DNA from: Symsagittifera roscoffensis
Lineage: Eukaryota > Xenacoelomorpha > Acoela > Convolutidae
Reading direction: 5' to 3'
DNA length: 60,000 nt
NCBI RefSeq assembly: GCF_963678635.1
Contig: NC_087065.1
Span: 41,481,430 to 41,541,429 of the forward strand
Part shown: piece after piece, positions 22,105-33,190 of the stretch
Position numbering within the stretch: the stretch's first letter is position 1
Layout: each line of letters begins with the position of its first letter
The notes under the pieces: generated by a model
What the model was told of the DNA's origin: nothing
The model's database searches: none
The model's input: only the letters and a program-made list of their open reading frames with translations
Made by a program: the position numbers and the translations under genes

Positions 22105-23431
22105 TACAGTGTTAAGAAACTTAACCAAGAAGCCCTCATCAAGAAATCTGAATTGATCGAACCTAATTAAATCTAAATCTACTTATTTAGACGAACGAGA
22201 TCCAACAGTACGAGACATGCCCAGCCCGGAGGATATAAACTGTGGCGCTTGATCGGACTCTGAATACGGCAATACCACCCTATTCTGTTAATGGAACAGC
22301 AGGCCATAAATCAACAGGACGAGCCAACGGCAACGACTATGAGCGAGACAGCGGGGACATCGGTGTCAGTGTACCAGCGAACAGGCGATAAAACACTAAA
22401 CGGTATAGATTGCTCAAAAATAGTATAATCGCGGAAAGCAAACATACGCTAACGATGAGTAAAGGGCATCTGCTAAGGAAATCTGGGGTTGCAATCAAGA
22501 AATTGCCGCTGACATCCTCCAATCAGTCGAGGAAAAATGTCCCGAAACCACCGACGCCACAGGACTTGAGACGAAAATTGGCCAACAAGGGGAAGAATTA
22601 CTCAGCCGTACAGGGGAGACTATTCGAACAGACGAACGACACGGAATCGGATGACGAGGACTAACAACCGCTCATAACGCGAAGAACGGCAATGGGGAAG
22701 ATACCGGAAACTCGAATAAGAGCGGAAATTAATTAAAATTTGGAAGCGGAACAACAACCGGAGCGAAAAAGACCACCTGACGAAAGAAACGAGACTCCAA
22801 AAAAAAGGAGGCGAGCGGGCAAATTGAAGAAGCGGAAACATTGACGACGGAGCGATCAAACAGCGGAGCGACGGAGCGAGCAAACGGCGGAGCATTAACA
22901 ACGGAGCGAGCGAACGACGAAACAATTGGAGATTAAACTGCACCAATGGTGCAATCTACGAGCGGGAATGGTAGAAAATCCGGAGGAAAAGCCAAATCCG
23001 GAAGAACGGTGGCAAAGCGCGAGAAAAAGAAGCGCTTGTTCTCCATTTCAAGCCAGGACTCGAGTAGTAGTATCGAATCAGCAACGTCAAGCAGAAGTGA
23101 AAGGAAGCGTACCGCAGTGACCAAAATGGGGGGCACCATGATTGACCACATTTCGAAGGGAGGAGAGAAAAAAAAGCACGAAAAGCAAAAATAAAACTAA
23201 AAGCAAAGAACGGAGGAAAATGGGGGAGAGGGTTGACTGGATCAGTCGAAAACTTAAACTTAGTGTTTAAACAACCCCAAAACTTTCTGAGTGCCTTAAT
23301 TTAATACCGAGTCATTTAACGTTAGTTCATTTCATCTCATTATTCATTAACATGCTGAGTCTTTAAATCTTCATTAAAACCCTTCTGAGTATTTCACTAT
23401 CATTCATTGAACCTATACAATTTCAATTCAT
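22105..23431 (+). pseudogene. Pol C-terminal tail, basic and degenerate
   Basis: Just before and after 22104 the sequence still resembles the FEAHHGREAN block that ends Ty3/gypsy integrase cores. Beyond it are short ORFs rich in Lys, Arg and Ser, for example 22410-22664 and 22946-23194, which look like a degraded basic tail. No envelope-like protein or membrane segment is seen. Confidence 0.45.
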
Positions 23432-23442
23432 AAGAGGGGAAA
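23432..23442 (+). promoter_or_regulatory. Polypurine tract
   Basis: AAGAGGGGAAA directly abuts the TG of the 3' LTR. In LTR elements this tract primes plus-strand DNA synthesis. Confidence 0.85.
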
Positions 23443-23668
23443 TGTCATAGTGTTTAAACTAGTTCACTTCTCGTTTAGTTTATGTTCAATATTATATCTG
23501 TCAATCAACCATCTCTCACACCGGTGCTAGACTTAGTTGACAGGTACTAACCTTCGGAGCGTTTGCAACCTTCGGTAATCTCCTATTTCAGTTGTCGCTT
23601 ATGATCTTATTAGGAACGGTTGTTAATTAAGATTGGAAATTAACCTCGCTACATCATCGTTTTCAACA
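23443..23668 (+). repeat. 3' LTR of the Ty3/gypsy element
   Basis: It is 226 bp long, TGTCATAG to TTTTCAACA, followed by CAAT (23669-23672), the copy of the 4 bp before the 5' LTR. Confidence 0.92.
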
Positions 23669-23672
23669 CAAT

Positions 23673-24003
23673 TAATAATCAATTAAAATCTCAATTTGTG
23701 AAATCAATTTATAATTAATTATTATACATTTTATTTGATTATAATCGATTATTTATTCATATATTCATCGATACAATTATAATCGATTTCTAATCATATG
23801 TTTTGCACAAAAATCCATTAGAATCGTTTATAATCGATAAAAATCCTTTTTTTGTCTATTCTGTCTTCAAACTTGCATCTGAATCATCTATTTTTTATGC
23901 TTTTTATAGACGTTGATTCCTGTGAAAAGGGAAAAAAAACAGTTTTTAAAGTTTTCAAATCAATTCAAATTTTTTCGTTTATTTTTCACCAGTAGAGTTG
24001 TTC
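23673..24003. other. AT-rich original flank after the retrotransposon
   Basis: The sequence is rich in ATAATCGATTAT-like palindromes (23735-23850). No gene is seen. It ends where the second large duplication unit begins. Confidence 0.5.
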
Positions 24004-24030
24004 CAAAAAGTCTCCAAAAATGTATTATGA

Positions 24031-24460
24031 TCTTGAAATCGAATGCAATTAGTTGGGAGAAAGATCAATCTCAATATGCCAAAACTATTATTTTTTATGC
24101 GACTTTCGGAGAAGATGGAAAATTTAAGTTTGGGATGTTTTAAGTCATTTTTTGGCAACCAAAATACTAGTTTTTAACAACCAAAATCTGTACGCCATTA
24201 AAGATATCGACTTCTTGACATCAAATTTAAAAATATATTTTACCTACGATCAAAGTTCTCGGATTTTGAAAATTACTGCGCGCTTCGAAAATCTTATTGA
24301 TAATACTGAATGTTCATACTGGGGCGTTGATTTGATCCCAAAATTTTTTTATCTGGATGTTGAAGGACAGTTGGCACATTCAAGTTTTTGCTCTGACACG
24401 AGCCGTCTTTTTACGATTGCTTTCACTCCCGTATCCAAATATGCGGCATCTGCGCTTTAA
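24031..24460 (+). pseudogene. Unrecognised coding remnant, copy 2
   Basis: A first frame ends AISWEKDQSQYAKTII...FKFGMF with a stop at 24141-24143. An open frame then runs from 24152 through DIDFLTSNLKIYFTYDQSS, ITARFENLIDNTECSYWGVD and FTIAFTPVSKYAASAL to 24460. It is less damaged than copy 1, lacking the 16-bp duplication. I recognise no family. An intron or a frameshift between the two frames is possible. Confidence 0.45.
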
Positions 24461-25340
24461 TATCTAGTCAAAAATTCATAAACAGATAAATTGGTCTAAT
24501 AATTTTGTTTTCTTTCATCAGGGTGAAACCGGGCTTCGGCGCCGTCTGATTAGCCGAATTTTGCAGTTCCATCATTAGTTTATGCGTTATTCATTAGTGT
24601 CGGAGCTATGAATGCGCATCATTCAATGACTCTTTTCCACTCCCCCATCATTCAATTTCATTTTGAAAAAAAAATACCGTTGCCATAGTTCAATGAAACT
24701 TGAACTGGTGAACAAATAAATAAATGTGAACGTATTTGTTCTTCATGCTTTAAACCGTAATATCACGCATTTAGACAAAATATCGTAAGACAACAATGAA
24801 AAATGAAAAAATGAAAAGCCGGCGAGCCTATTTATTTAGGCTTGTTTTCATTCGATTATCTGCACGCAAAGCATGAGAAAAATATGTGTCCCAATTGGGT
24901 TCATCGCCACTTGGTTCAGCAATCCAGGGGTAAATAAGGCCAATCAGTTCAATGAAGCGCCAACTTGAATTCAGTTAGTTACCTTTACCCGCTAATTAGA
25001 TCAACAAAGCGCCAAATTGATTTCAGTAACCTTCACCTGTCAAATTGAGAACACTTTACTTTGCCCCACCATTAATATCAAAGTCTTTTTATCATGTCGC
25101 TCATCTTGATCCAACATCCGTTCCTTTGTTGAAAAATAACGATAAAGTTCAAAACAAGCCAGCTGCATTCTACGGTCAAACGAAAAGTTTTTTGGTTGAA
25201 AAAATGACGCAATAGCTAAAAAAAAAATTTTTTTAAACTTTTCTTCGACTTATTGCCCCATATGCTAATTCAAACTACAACAGGATGCAATTAGCGCCGC
25301 TTTAGCCTGCTATGAGAACGCAATATATCGCGCGTTAATA

Positions 25341-25482
25341 AACCCAAATTTGGGGTATTTTCGGTTATACCCCCCAAAAGAATAATTTTGGCAAATCAAG
25401 TTTCGAGTTGAAATTGGAAGCGCGAAAGCGTATGAAACTAAATTCCACTCGCGTGCAATTAGCAGCTGCTCGATTAGAAAAC
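25341..25482. mobile_element. Solo arm of the foldback element, second unit
   Basis: It is the duplicate of the arm at 16590-16733, in the same position relative to the LTR. Confidence 0.75.
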
Positions 25483-25572
25483 GTGCATCAAATTTCAAGC
25501 TTAATGATTGGCTATATTACGATTTTAGTACCATTCTTAAAAAATATTGAGAAAAAAATTATTTTAATCAAT

Positions 25573-25798
25573 TGTCATAGTGATTAAACTAGTTCACTTC
25601 TCGTTTAGTTTATGTTCATTATTATATCTGTTAATCAATTATCTCTCACACCGGTGCTAGACTTAGTTGACAGGAACTAACCTTGGGAGCGTTTGCCACC
25701 TTCGGTAATCTCCTATTTCAGTTGTCGCTTTTGATCTTAATAGAAACGGTTGTTAATTAAGATTGGAATTTAACCTTACTACATTATCATTTTCAACA
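25573..25798 (+). repeat. 5' LTR of the second-unit retrotransposon
   Basis: It is a 226-bp LTR (TGTCATAG to TTTTCAACA), followed by the same PBS at 25799-25811. No 3' partner exists because the unit is truncated. Confidence 0.92.
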
Positions 25799-25844
25799 TG
25801 GCGCAGTCAGGAAATCAAGGTGGGGGGAAAACCCATTAGGCATC

Positions 25845-26540
25845 ATGTCCTTTTGGCCACCTAAATGCGCGGAGCCACCAATGCAGTGGGAATTCTGGTT
25901 GAACCGATTCCAGTGGGGGATGGTAGCAAAACATTCTTTGAACCCGAAAAACTTCTACTTTGCCAGTACTCTTACGGAGGCACAAATCGGGGACCTAAAT
26001 CCGGAGGGGGATCGAAAACCACGATTAGAATCAAAACGAACGCTAATATCGAACCTATACTTACGTATTGGGGAGAAGGGGCAGGACGAATTGCACAAGA
26101 TGAGGCCTCATTTAGATTTGACAACTACAAGATACCCGAGGGTGTTGGACGCGATGGATGGAGAATTAAAAAAGGAAAATAATGAGACGTTTGAAGTATT
26201 TCAACTACTGTCACGCAAGCAACGTATCGGTGAGTCGTTGGAACAGTTTCATTCTGTTCTTACCGGGCTAGCAAATCGGTATCCGTTCGGAACATTGGAG
26301 TCAAGAATACTACGAGATGTATTTTTTGTAAATATGACAAACAGGGAGGCCCAAAACGAGCTATGTCGCTCACAAAAACGCCAGAAGAGGCGTATTGGAT
26401 TGCGTTATCTTACGATAGGGGAGATAAATATGCGAGAACATACGTGGCGACGACTGGAGGCACCGGAGGATCAAGTGCACCGATGGCTGGAGGACTCCAG
26501 ATAAAACCGGAACCGGTGGGCGTAATCCAATTGGGGAGTT
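25845..26540 (+). pseudogene. gag: gag (capsid), second-unit copy
   Basis: The frame is open from 25845 to 26504 (219 codons) because it keeps six T near 26322, so the capsid continues into VNMTNREAQNELCRSQK. A second shift near 26373, shared by all three copies, moves TPEEAYWIAL-type sequence into another frame. This is the best-preserved gag in the window. Confidence 0.82.
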
Positions 26541-26946
26541 AAGAAGGACATTAGGCACCAACGGAGTACATCTGAATGAATTAGCACCAGAAGATCAAGA
26601 CTTCCGGGATTACGGCAACAATCCGCTGAGTTTATTGGGAAATATGCAAGTGCAATTAACATCAAACAGATGCGAGACGATAGCAACCATCAAGAAGATT
26701 GGAGGAAACCACCCTTCAATAATTGGCCGAAATCTTATGCCGGAATTGGGACTACAGCTGGTTCAAAAGACACCAGGGGAGCGGTTGATGGAAACCCATG
26801 GAGAGCACGCCGAGGGAGAATATGCCGAGGGAGAAAACAATCTGGATCAATGGCAGGATTATTTTAGCAAGCAGTTTTCTAAACTTTTTACACGGGTCCG
26901 TAAAAATGCGAATGGCTCGGACATAGAATCACACCGACAGGAATAA
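26541..26946 (+). pseudogene. Protease C-terminal remnant and linker, second-unit copy
   Basis: A continuous frame encodes LAPEDQDFRDYGNNPLSLLG, then ETIATIKKIGGNHPSIIGRN and LMPELGLQLVQK, the C-terminal half of an aspartic protease. The DTG site is absent. The linker ends at a stop at 26944-26946, where the RT core is deleted, as in the other copies. Confidence 0.7.
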
Positions 26947-26949
26947 CCC

Positions 26950-27556
26950 CATTAGTCCGGAAAACAGCCCCAATTGAAGCACTTAACCCACCGCGTACGT
27001 TATCGCAACTTAAATCCTTTATGGGATCAATCCACAGCCTGCATAAGTACATGCCGGCGCTAGCAGAATAGTCGGCGCCGCTACGCCCGTAACTAAGCCG
27101 AAAAATGAATATTTGTGGACACCGGAATGTCAGGCGTCATTTGAGAATTTGAAAAACCAGGTTGCAAATATCGTAGAGCTGAAACATTTCGACGTTCACA
27201 AAGATATTCGGATCGTATGTGACGCAAGCCACAATAGATTGGGTGCCGTATTAGAGCAACTCGGAACGGATGGTTGGCGGCCAATTTCATTTGCATCGCG
27301 ATACCTAAACGACGCCGAAAAACGATATTTGTCTAACGAGCTAGAAATGTTAGCGGTTGTTTGGGGGGCAGAGTACTCCCGAAATTACGTTTTGGGGCGT
27401 CCTTTTACATTTATTACTGACCATAAAGCTCTTGCATCATTATTAAACGGGAAAAACCAGAAAAACAAAACGATGTTCAGCTGCTTAACACGATGGTTAG
27501 TTGAACTGATTCCATTTGACTTCTTTGTCGAACATAAACCCCGGGGGCAAAGATAG
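26950..27556 (+). pseudogene. RT C-terminus and RNase H, second-unit copy
   Basis: It carries the same landmarks as 19958-20574: the CDAS, NELEMLAVVW and TDHKAL blocks, open from 27113 to 27556. The upstream RT tail contains a stop (AGAATAG near 27065). Confidence 0.85.
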
Positions 27557-28392
27557 GCCTGGCAGATTAATTGTCTCGAAGTCCTAGCGACTTAGACAAG
27601 CCAATTTTAAAGTATGACAGCATGTTTACAGTCGCAAAAATAAATTGGATTAATCGAACCTTCGGAGTAATGAACACACGCTCATCCGGAGGTCCGGAAA
27701 TAATTAAAACCAAAGCCTCAGCTAATCATGTTTCGACCAACAGGAAAGCAGTAAGTACTGTACATAAACGACCGCTAAAGGGCCAGCGAACATGCGAAAT
27801 TAATTCAGCCAATGAAAATCACACACGCAATGACTACCGACGGACAAGCGAAAGAAATCTAAAAATAGTCGGAACGTATACTAACTTAATCGAAGGCGGC
27901 AAGGAAATTATCAATATTAATTCAAAATTTACCTGAAAACACGAGAAGATGGAGAAAACATTTCGAAAAAGTGAACGATTTCTAGAGCGACATCCAAGCA
28001 TTAACTCAAGCGAGAGCGGAGATGAAGTAGAGGAGCTGGACGCAAACCCACAACTACATGCGATCACAACATAAACAACAACAACCAAGACAAACACCAT
28101 ACTTTCAATACCTTCGGCGTTTCCAGAAGAATCATTTCCGGCGGTGGACCCGACAACTTGCATAATATCATTAGTGTCAAGGAATTGTAAAATAGTACAG
28201 AAAAATACTGCCCTTCCCGAATTGTTTAACATGAGGTTTATCGAGACACGATACGCCTCAGATCCACAAATACAAGCGATTTTTGAGATGGTGAAGACAA
28301 AAGACTCCGAACTACAACAAAAGGTGCACAGAATGAATCGTTACTACTCCCAATTCGTCAGTGGCTTTCATGTACGCGACAATGTCTGACGG
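27557..28392 (+). pseudogene. Pol connection and integrase N-terminal extension, second-unit copy
   Basis: It contains the LSRSPSDLDKP block, the Lys/Asn-rich spacer (27571-27936) and RFIETRYASDPQIQAIFEMV (within 28144-28389). An extra TAA in ACATAAACA (28070s) breaks the frame here but not in the first unit. Confidence 0.65.
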
Positions 28393-28622
28393 ATGGACGA
28401 CAAACTAGTTATACCGATCACTCTACACAAGGCCATAAACAATAGACTTCACCACTATCATCACGGGAAATCCAACATGTTTACGGCAGCTAAGGACATT
28501 TGGTTTCCGTATATTCACAGAAAAATTGCGGCGATGGCAGAGAACTGCAGAGAGTGCACGGCGGTTGGTAAGAGTTTTAAGCATATCTGTAGTAGAGGAG
28601 ATTTACGAACCATTCCAGAACC
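28393..28622 (+). pseudogene. Integrase zinc-binding domain, truncated
   Basis: The HH and CC ligands are intact here (HYHH...CREC). Homology to the first unit ends just after, near 28622, so the catalytic core, tail and 3' LTR are absent. Confidence 0.75.
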
Positions 28623-28702
28623 AAAAGAAAATTGGAAACGTTGTTCTTTAAAAATGAAGTCATTTATGGTTTTGCAGCGAAACTAACTCTGAAGTACAAC
28701 AA

Positions 28703-29205
28703 AAGTGCTCGTATCAGGGCAAAGCCTTGAATGATCCGACTGTCTCTTAAGGTCTATGAAGCAGTGTTCGCTTAAAAAAAGATGAATTTTTCGAGAAAAA
28801 AAAAGAAAAAAACACAAAAAGTTCGAGTCTTAACTTAAATCATCCCCCAACGCGCCATATAAAGTACAAAGTGATATATTTTGGTCCTAGCAACGCAAAA
28901 ATTATGACAAATTGCTTGTTTCAACCAATTTGGAACGATTTCTAGGAGAGATTAATGCTCCGCTTACGCGTTAATAGCACGAAACATATCATGCGTTAAC
29001 TATCCCAATTTAGTTAAATTGGCAAAATTCAAACCCCCATAATTTTACGAAATATTTTTTCTAATTTTAGCTCAGGGCACCAATACCTTTCGGCTGATAT
29101 AGAAAATTCCAAAAGTTGCTTGTTAAATAGTCGAATGTTGCCTGGAGATAAAAAAAAAAACACCCCCGGCACAAATATTCCGTCAACTTTTCGAAAGTCG
29201 GAGCA
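28703..29205 (-). mobile_element. Helentron-like (HINE) element, diverged copy
   Basis: In + coordinates it runs from GTGCTCGTATCAGGGC to TCGAAAGTCGGAGCA. It has the internal CGCTTACGCGTTAATAGC block and an A-run followed by CACCCCC. The 5'-type end is at 29205 and the flanking base pattern fits T-T insertion. Confidence 0.85.
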
Positions 29206-30224
29206 AGAACCACGTTTTAATGTGCAATTGGAATTTTCGAAATATGTTTTCTTTTGCTACGGCATTTTTTAGTAACTGTTTTGCAGTAACTGCTACGTAG
29301 CAAAGCAGTTTCGTGAGAAGTGATTCTAACTAAATTGACTTTGATTCTCACTTGAAACTTTCACCGAGGATAAGCAAGCATTTTACACGATGCGCATAGC
29401 AAAACTAATCCAAAGTGAACGCTGGCTGAAAATTTCCAGTTAGAATCAAAGTTGACACCCTCGCTAAACTGGTTGGGGGTGATAACTTGAGTTTTTTTTT
29501 TCTTCAAAAAACAGATCCAATTTATAATAATGCATTTTTTTTTAATTTATTTTATTCCTTCTCAAACTAACTTTATTGATCGAGCTGAGCTTTTTATGTT
29601 TGTTTCATGCCTGTAAAGATTTTAATATTCCAACGAAGGAAAAATAAATTTCTCTTTGTGGACCACATTTTTATTAAGTGGTCTGAAATACCATTTTAGC
29701 TCAGACATCATTTTTCAAATGAATCGGTGAAAAAACGGAAAAGGAGACAAAAGTCTAAAGAAGGATAGACTGTACAGCCACAGCCGTCAATTTCAGCCTT
29801 TCAAGAACATAAACGTTTCAATTGCATGATCGAATGCCCGCACGGAAATCTTAATTTTGTGGGTGCTGCTTTTGATATATTGTTCAAAATAACTAGTGGG
29901 CAAAAACGCGATGGAGCAGTCACTCTAAAATACTTCACAATTGTGCAACATACTAAGCAGAACTGTCCTTTGTCAAATTTCAACAAAGGACAGTTAAAAA
30001 AGAGCAAAGCAGTCAAATTTATTCACCTAGAAATAACCTTAAGTTAATGATATTCAAATATGTTTTTGGCGACAATAACGCAGAGTGAATGCGATTTCGA
30101 GCCAAAAGTTCCAAAGGGTTTGGCAGTTACTTCAAATTGAAACACACAGGACGATGGAAAGAATGAAGAAGTATTAATTTTACGAAAAGATGAACGTTTC
30201 AGAAAAAAAAAAGAAATTTTTTGT
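29206..30224. other. Unannotated sequence with a perfect 13-bp hairpin
   Basis: No gene is recognised. AACTGTCCTTTGT (29961-29973) pairs perfectly with ACAAAGGACAGTT (29983-29995) across a 9-nt loop. Confidence 0.5.
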
Positions 30225-30565
30225 TTTGAAATTTTTGAAATTCTATTTTGAAATGCATCCCCACACATGCTGTGCAAAGCATAAAATCACATATTTCGCA
30301 AACAGCAAATAACTAAACACCAAATAGCATGCCTCAATTCAACTTGAAACGGTATTTAAGACGGATTCAATCTGCCGCTTGCGCGTTAATAGCACGAAGG
30401 ATTTCGCGAGTTAATTGTCCCAAATTGGCGAAAAAAGCTATATTTAAGCCCCTATAATTTTACACAAAAGGATCACTCGCAAAAAATTGTTTTAAATTTT
30501 AGTTCAAGACAAGAATACTTTTTGGTTGATACAAAAAAATCCGTATGAATCAGCAGAAATCCGCA
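30225..30565 (-). mobile_element. Old, partial Helentron-like copy
   Basis: It has the CATCCCCACACATGCTGTGC, CCGCTTGCGCGTTAATAGC and GTCCCAAATTGGCG blocks of the family in order. Neither end is clean. Confidence 0.65.
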
Positions 30566-30726
30566 TTTCGTAAGAGAAATTGTGTGTTTGTAAGCGCAGT
30601 CCGCAAATTCTAAATGAAACCTCACTTGCTTTGTGAAATTGAGTCACCTATAAATTTTGCTGACATGAGTTGTCACGGTTTGCAATTTTAACAGGTTTTG
30701 GGAGTAACATTCAGTAAAACTATACA

Positions 30727-31144
30727 AGAATGCTCGTATCAGGGCAAAGCCCTATATGTTCCGACTGCCTTTTCATGTCTATGAAGCAGTGATAACATGA
30801 AAAAAATTAAATGTAAAGAAAAAAAATAAAATGATAGAATGAGAATTTTTTAAATTGAGATTTTTTGTGTAAAAATTATCACCCCACAGGCTATATAAAG
30901 TACAAAGTGATAAATCTTGCTACTAGTTACATATCAATAATAGCAACTATGCTTCCTTCAACTCATTTGGAAAGATTTCTGAGACGGATTAAATCTCCGC
31001 TTACGTTTCAATAGCTCGAAGTATATCGCGCGTTAATTTTTCCAAATTGGCCAAAACGGCAATTTATAGATCCCCATAACTAAAGTGGAAATTTGCTTGA
31101 AGAAAAAAAACCACCCCGAGCACAAATATTCGAAAGTCGGAACA
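30727..31144 (-). mobile_element. Helentron-like (HINE) element, diverged copy
   Basis: It runs from GAATGCTCGTATCAGGGC to CGAAAGTCGGAACA. It lacks part of the 5'-type region (CACAAATATTCGAAAGTCGG is joined directly). The hairpin end CAGGGC...GCCCT is retained. Confidence 0.85.
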
Positions 31145-32253
31145 TTAACAATCATCAATCATAGTTTTTTTATTTTCAAGCTATGTGCTCTACAAAAATG
31201 TGTAAAATTTTATCGTTCAACATGGACCAGATTGAGCGGACAATGAAGGCTAGCCAGTTTGTTTAAAGTGTCGCGAACGAACATTCCAATTCTAGAGAAG
31301 CATATGATTGTCATAATTTATTTGAATTGTGAAAAGCTTTCCTTCTGTTACTTTGAAATTCTATGAAAATCTGATCATTTTAAAAAACTACGAAAACAAG
31401 ATACAAAAATGCAATACTGAAAACAAAAAAAATCAAAAAAAAACAAAAGATCAAAAAAAATTGAGATATGAAGATATATCAGGCAGCATAACTCATCAAA
31501 ACATAATTACTTAACTATCGGTTCAATTTAGCGACCGATCAAACAACAAAACGTCCAACAAAAATTATCTGCGGAAAAATCCGAATCAACTATATAGTCG
31601 TTTTTTAAATTGTGCAAAAGCCTAATCAAATCTGATTCAGTCAAGTCAAAAATTTCGATAAGAGTTCCGTGCCAAAATTAGTCAGAACATTGTATAGTTT
31701 ACGCCTACGTTCAGATGATCGCAATTTTGTTATTTAAACTCAATTTTTGCTCTGTTTTGAGACACTTGATTCATGTCTCTTCTCCTAAAGAATCAATTTC
31801 TTCGAGTTTTTCAATGAACTTGTTAACAAGCTCACTGCAATGTTGAGAGATTCTATGAAAACTGAGATTAAGAAATTGAAAACAAGAGCAAGATAAGAAG
31901 GGAAACCTATGAACATTTCTTTTGTATCAAATGTGATTTTTGTTTGCTTTCAATTTTCATAATTTAGTTGTTTTTAAATCTAAGTGATCTCACAATTAAT
32001 CTTGATTGTAACTTTATTTTTAGCACCAAGAGACTTTTCGATTGTTTAACCTGGTTTATTTTGCAAGCCTGTTAATGGCTACTCTCTCTGTTAAGTATGA
32101 AAACAAGATTTTTCATAAATACTGACTATCGTATCTTGATTATAACTGTAGTCATCGGCAATTAGGACAAAAATCACAATCAGCAATCATGATAAAAAAC
32201 CACTTAATCAGTGACTGGGACAAAAACTTTCATCAGCAGGTAAGATACTTGTC
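31145..32253. other. Unannotated AT-rich sequence before the gap
   Basis: I see no gene or recognised repeat. The ORF at 31329-31514 is Lys/Asn-rich low complexity. Confidence 0.5.
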
Positions 32254-32453
32254 NNNNNNNNNNNNNNNNNNNNNNNNNNNNNNNNNNNNNNNNNNNNNNN
32301 NNNNNNNNNNNNNNNNNNNNNNNNNNNNNNNNNNNNNNNNNNNNNNNNNNNNNNNNNNNNNNNNNNNNNNNNNNNNNNNNNNNNNNNNNNNNNNNNNNNN
32401 NNNNNNNNNNNNNNNNNNNNNNNNNNNNNNNNNNNNNNNNNNNNNNNNNNNNN
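32254..32453. other. Assembly gap, 200 N
   Basis: Exactly 200 N are present, a typical arbitrary gap size. The ORFs that span it are artefacts. The sequence right after it is repeated 544 bp downstream, so the gap probably sits in a repeat the assembler could not resolve. Confidence 0.98.
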
Positions 32454-33190
32454 AAACCTTTGGAGAATGTTTTGCGAAATTCGAGACCAAATTTTTTGGC
32501 TTTTTTGGTCAATAAAAAATTACGCCCAAACAAATTTGTCAATTAATGCCAAAATTATATCAAAGTGAGCCTCTTACGTAGCCCAGCAAAATTTAAGAGG
32601 ACGTTGATCGACTGACTTACGATCCACTGACTTACAGACACCAAATGTATTTTTTGGGCTTTTAAAGAACTAATGGAGATTAAAAATTTTTTGGATACTT
32701 TATAGGGCAGTTAAAATATTCAGGCTTTTTCTGTTATATAAACAGTCTTTTTGAAACACAGCCTTAAATGGCAGTTATCAAAACCAATAACATCACAAAA
32801 AAAATCGTAATAGGTAGTTAATTTTTTAGTTTTGAGCTAGGAGCATTGACATATTCCAAAGTTTTTTTCAAAATCCGTCAAAAAGTTCAGGGAAGCATTC
32901 AAAATTTATCTTGAGAAAAAATAAGCTGAGCACAAAATGTGAAAGGTAAAATGCGTTTTTCTCAATCAGAATTGTTTTTAGCTGAGAAGTGATGATGAAA
33001 CTTTGCAGAATGTTTTACGAAATTCGAGACCAAAATTTTTGACTTTTTTGGTCAGTAAAAATTTACGCACAAACTACTTAGTCAATTAATGCCAAAATTA
33101 TATCAAAGTGAGCCTCTTACATAGCCCAGCAAAATTTAGGAAGAGTTTGATCTACTGACCTACGATCCACTGATTTACAGACACCAAATT
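32454..33190. repeat. Direct repeat of about 193 bp at 544-bp offset
   Basis: Sequence at 32454-32646 (GAATGTTTTGCGAAATTCGA to TTACAGACACCAAAT) recurs at 32998-33190 with scattered mismatches. The first copy is cut by the N gap, so the real repeat may be longer. Confidence 0.8.

Larger units (their letters stand above)
16818..23668 (+). mobile_element. Ty3/gypsy LTR retrotransposon, non-autonomous
   Basis: The element is bounded by 226-bp LTRs and a CAAT target duplication, with a PBS after the 5' LTR and a purine tract before the 3' LTR. Its order is gag, protease remnant, deletion, RT C-terminus/RNase H, zinc-binding and catalytic integrase domains, then a basic tail, the Ty3/gypsy order. 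The central RT palm with the YxDD site is missing, and many stops and frameshifts are present. An internal 1,774-bp tandem duplication gives a second LTR-gag-protease-RNase H start at 18592. About 7% divergence between the LTRs indicates an old insertion, while the internal duplication is much younger. Confidence 0.92.
15324..24003. repeat. Large direct duplication, first unit
   Basis: Sequence from CCAAAAGTCTCC onward recurs at 24004. The unit holds a coding remnant, unannotated sequence, a foldback arm and a complete but damaged Ty3/gypsy element. Relative to the second unit it lacks about 75 bp near 16336 and has an extra 1,774-bp tandem copy inside the retrotransposon. Confidence 0.85.
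24004..28622. repeat. Large direct duplication, second unit (truncated)
   Basis: It matches the first unit from 15324 to about 21640. It includes the coding remnant, the foldback arm and the retrotransposon at the same internal position, so duplication happened after the insertion. Homology stops inside the integrase zinc-domain region near 28622. Confidence 0.85.

Noticed and set aside
22105-23431. Envelope gene after pol in the Ty3/gypsy element
   Set aside because: The ORFs there are basic and Ser-rich, with no signal peptide, membrane segment or fusion-like region.
32189-32542. ORFs of 85-112 codons across the N run
   Set aside because: Most of their length is undetermined bases, so they are artefacts of the gap.
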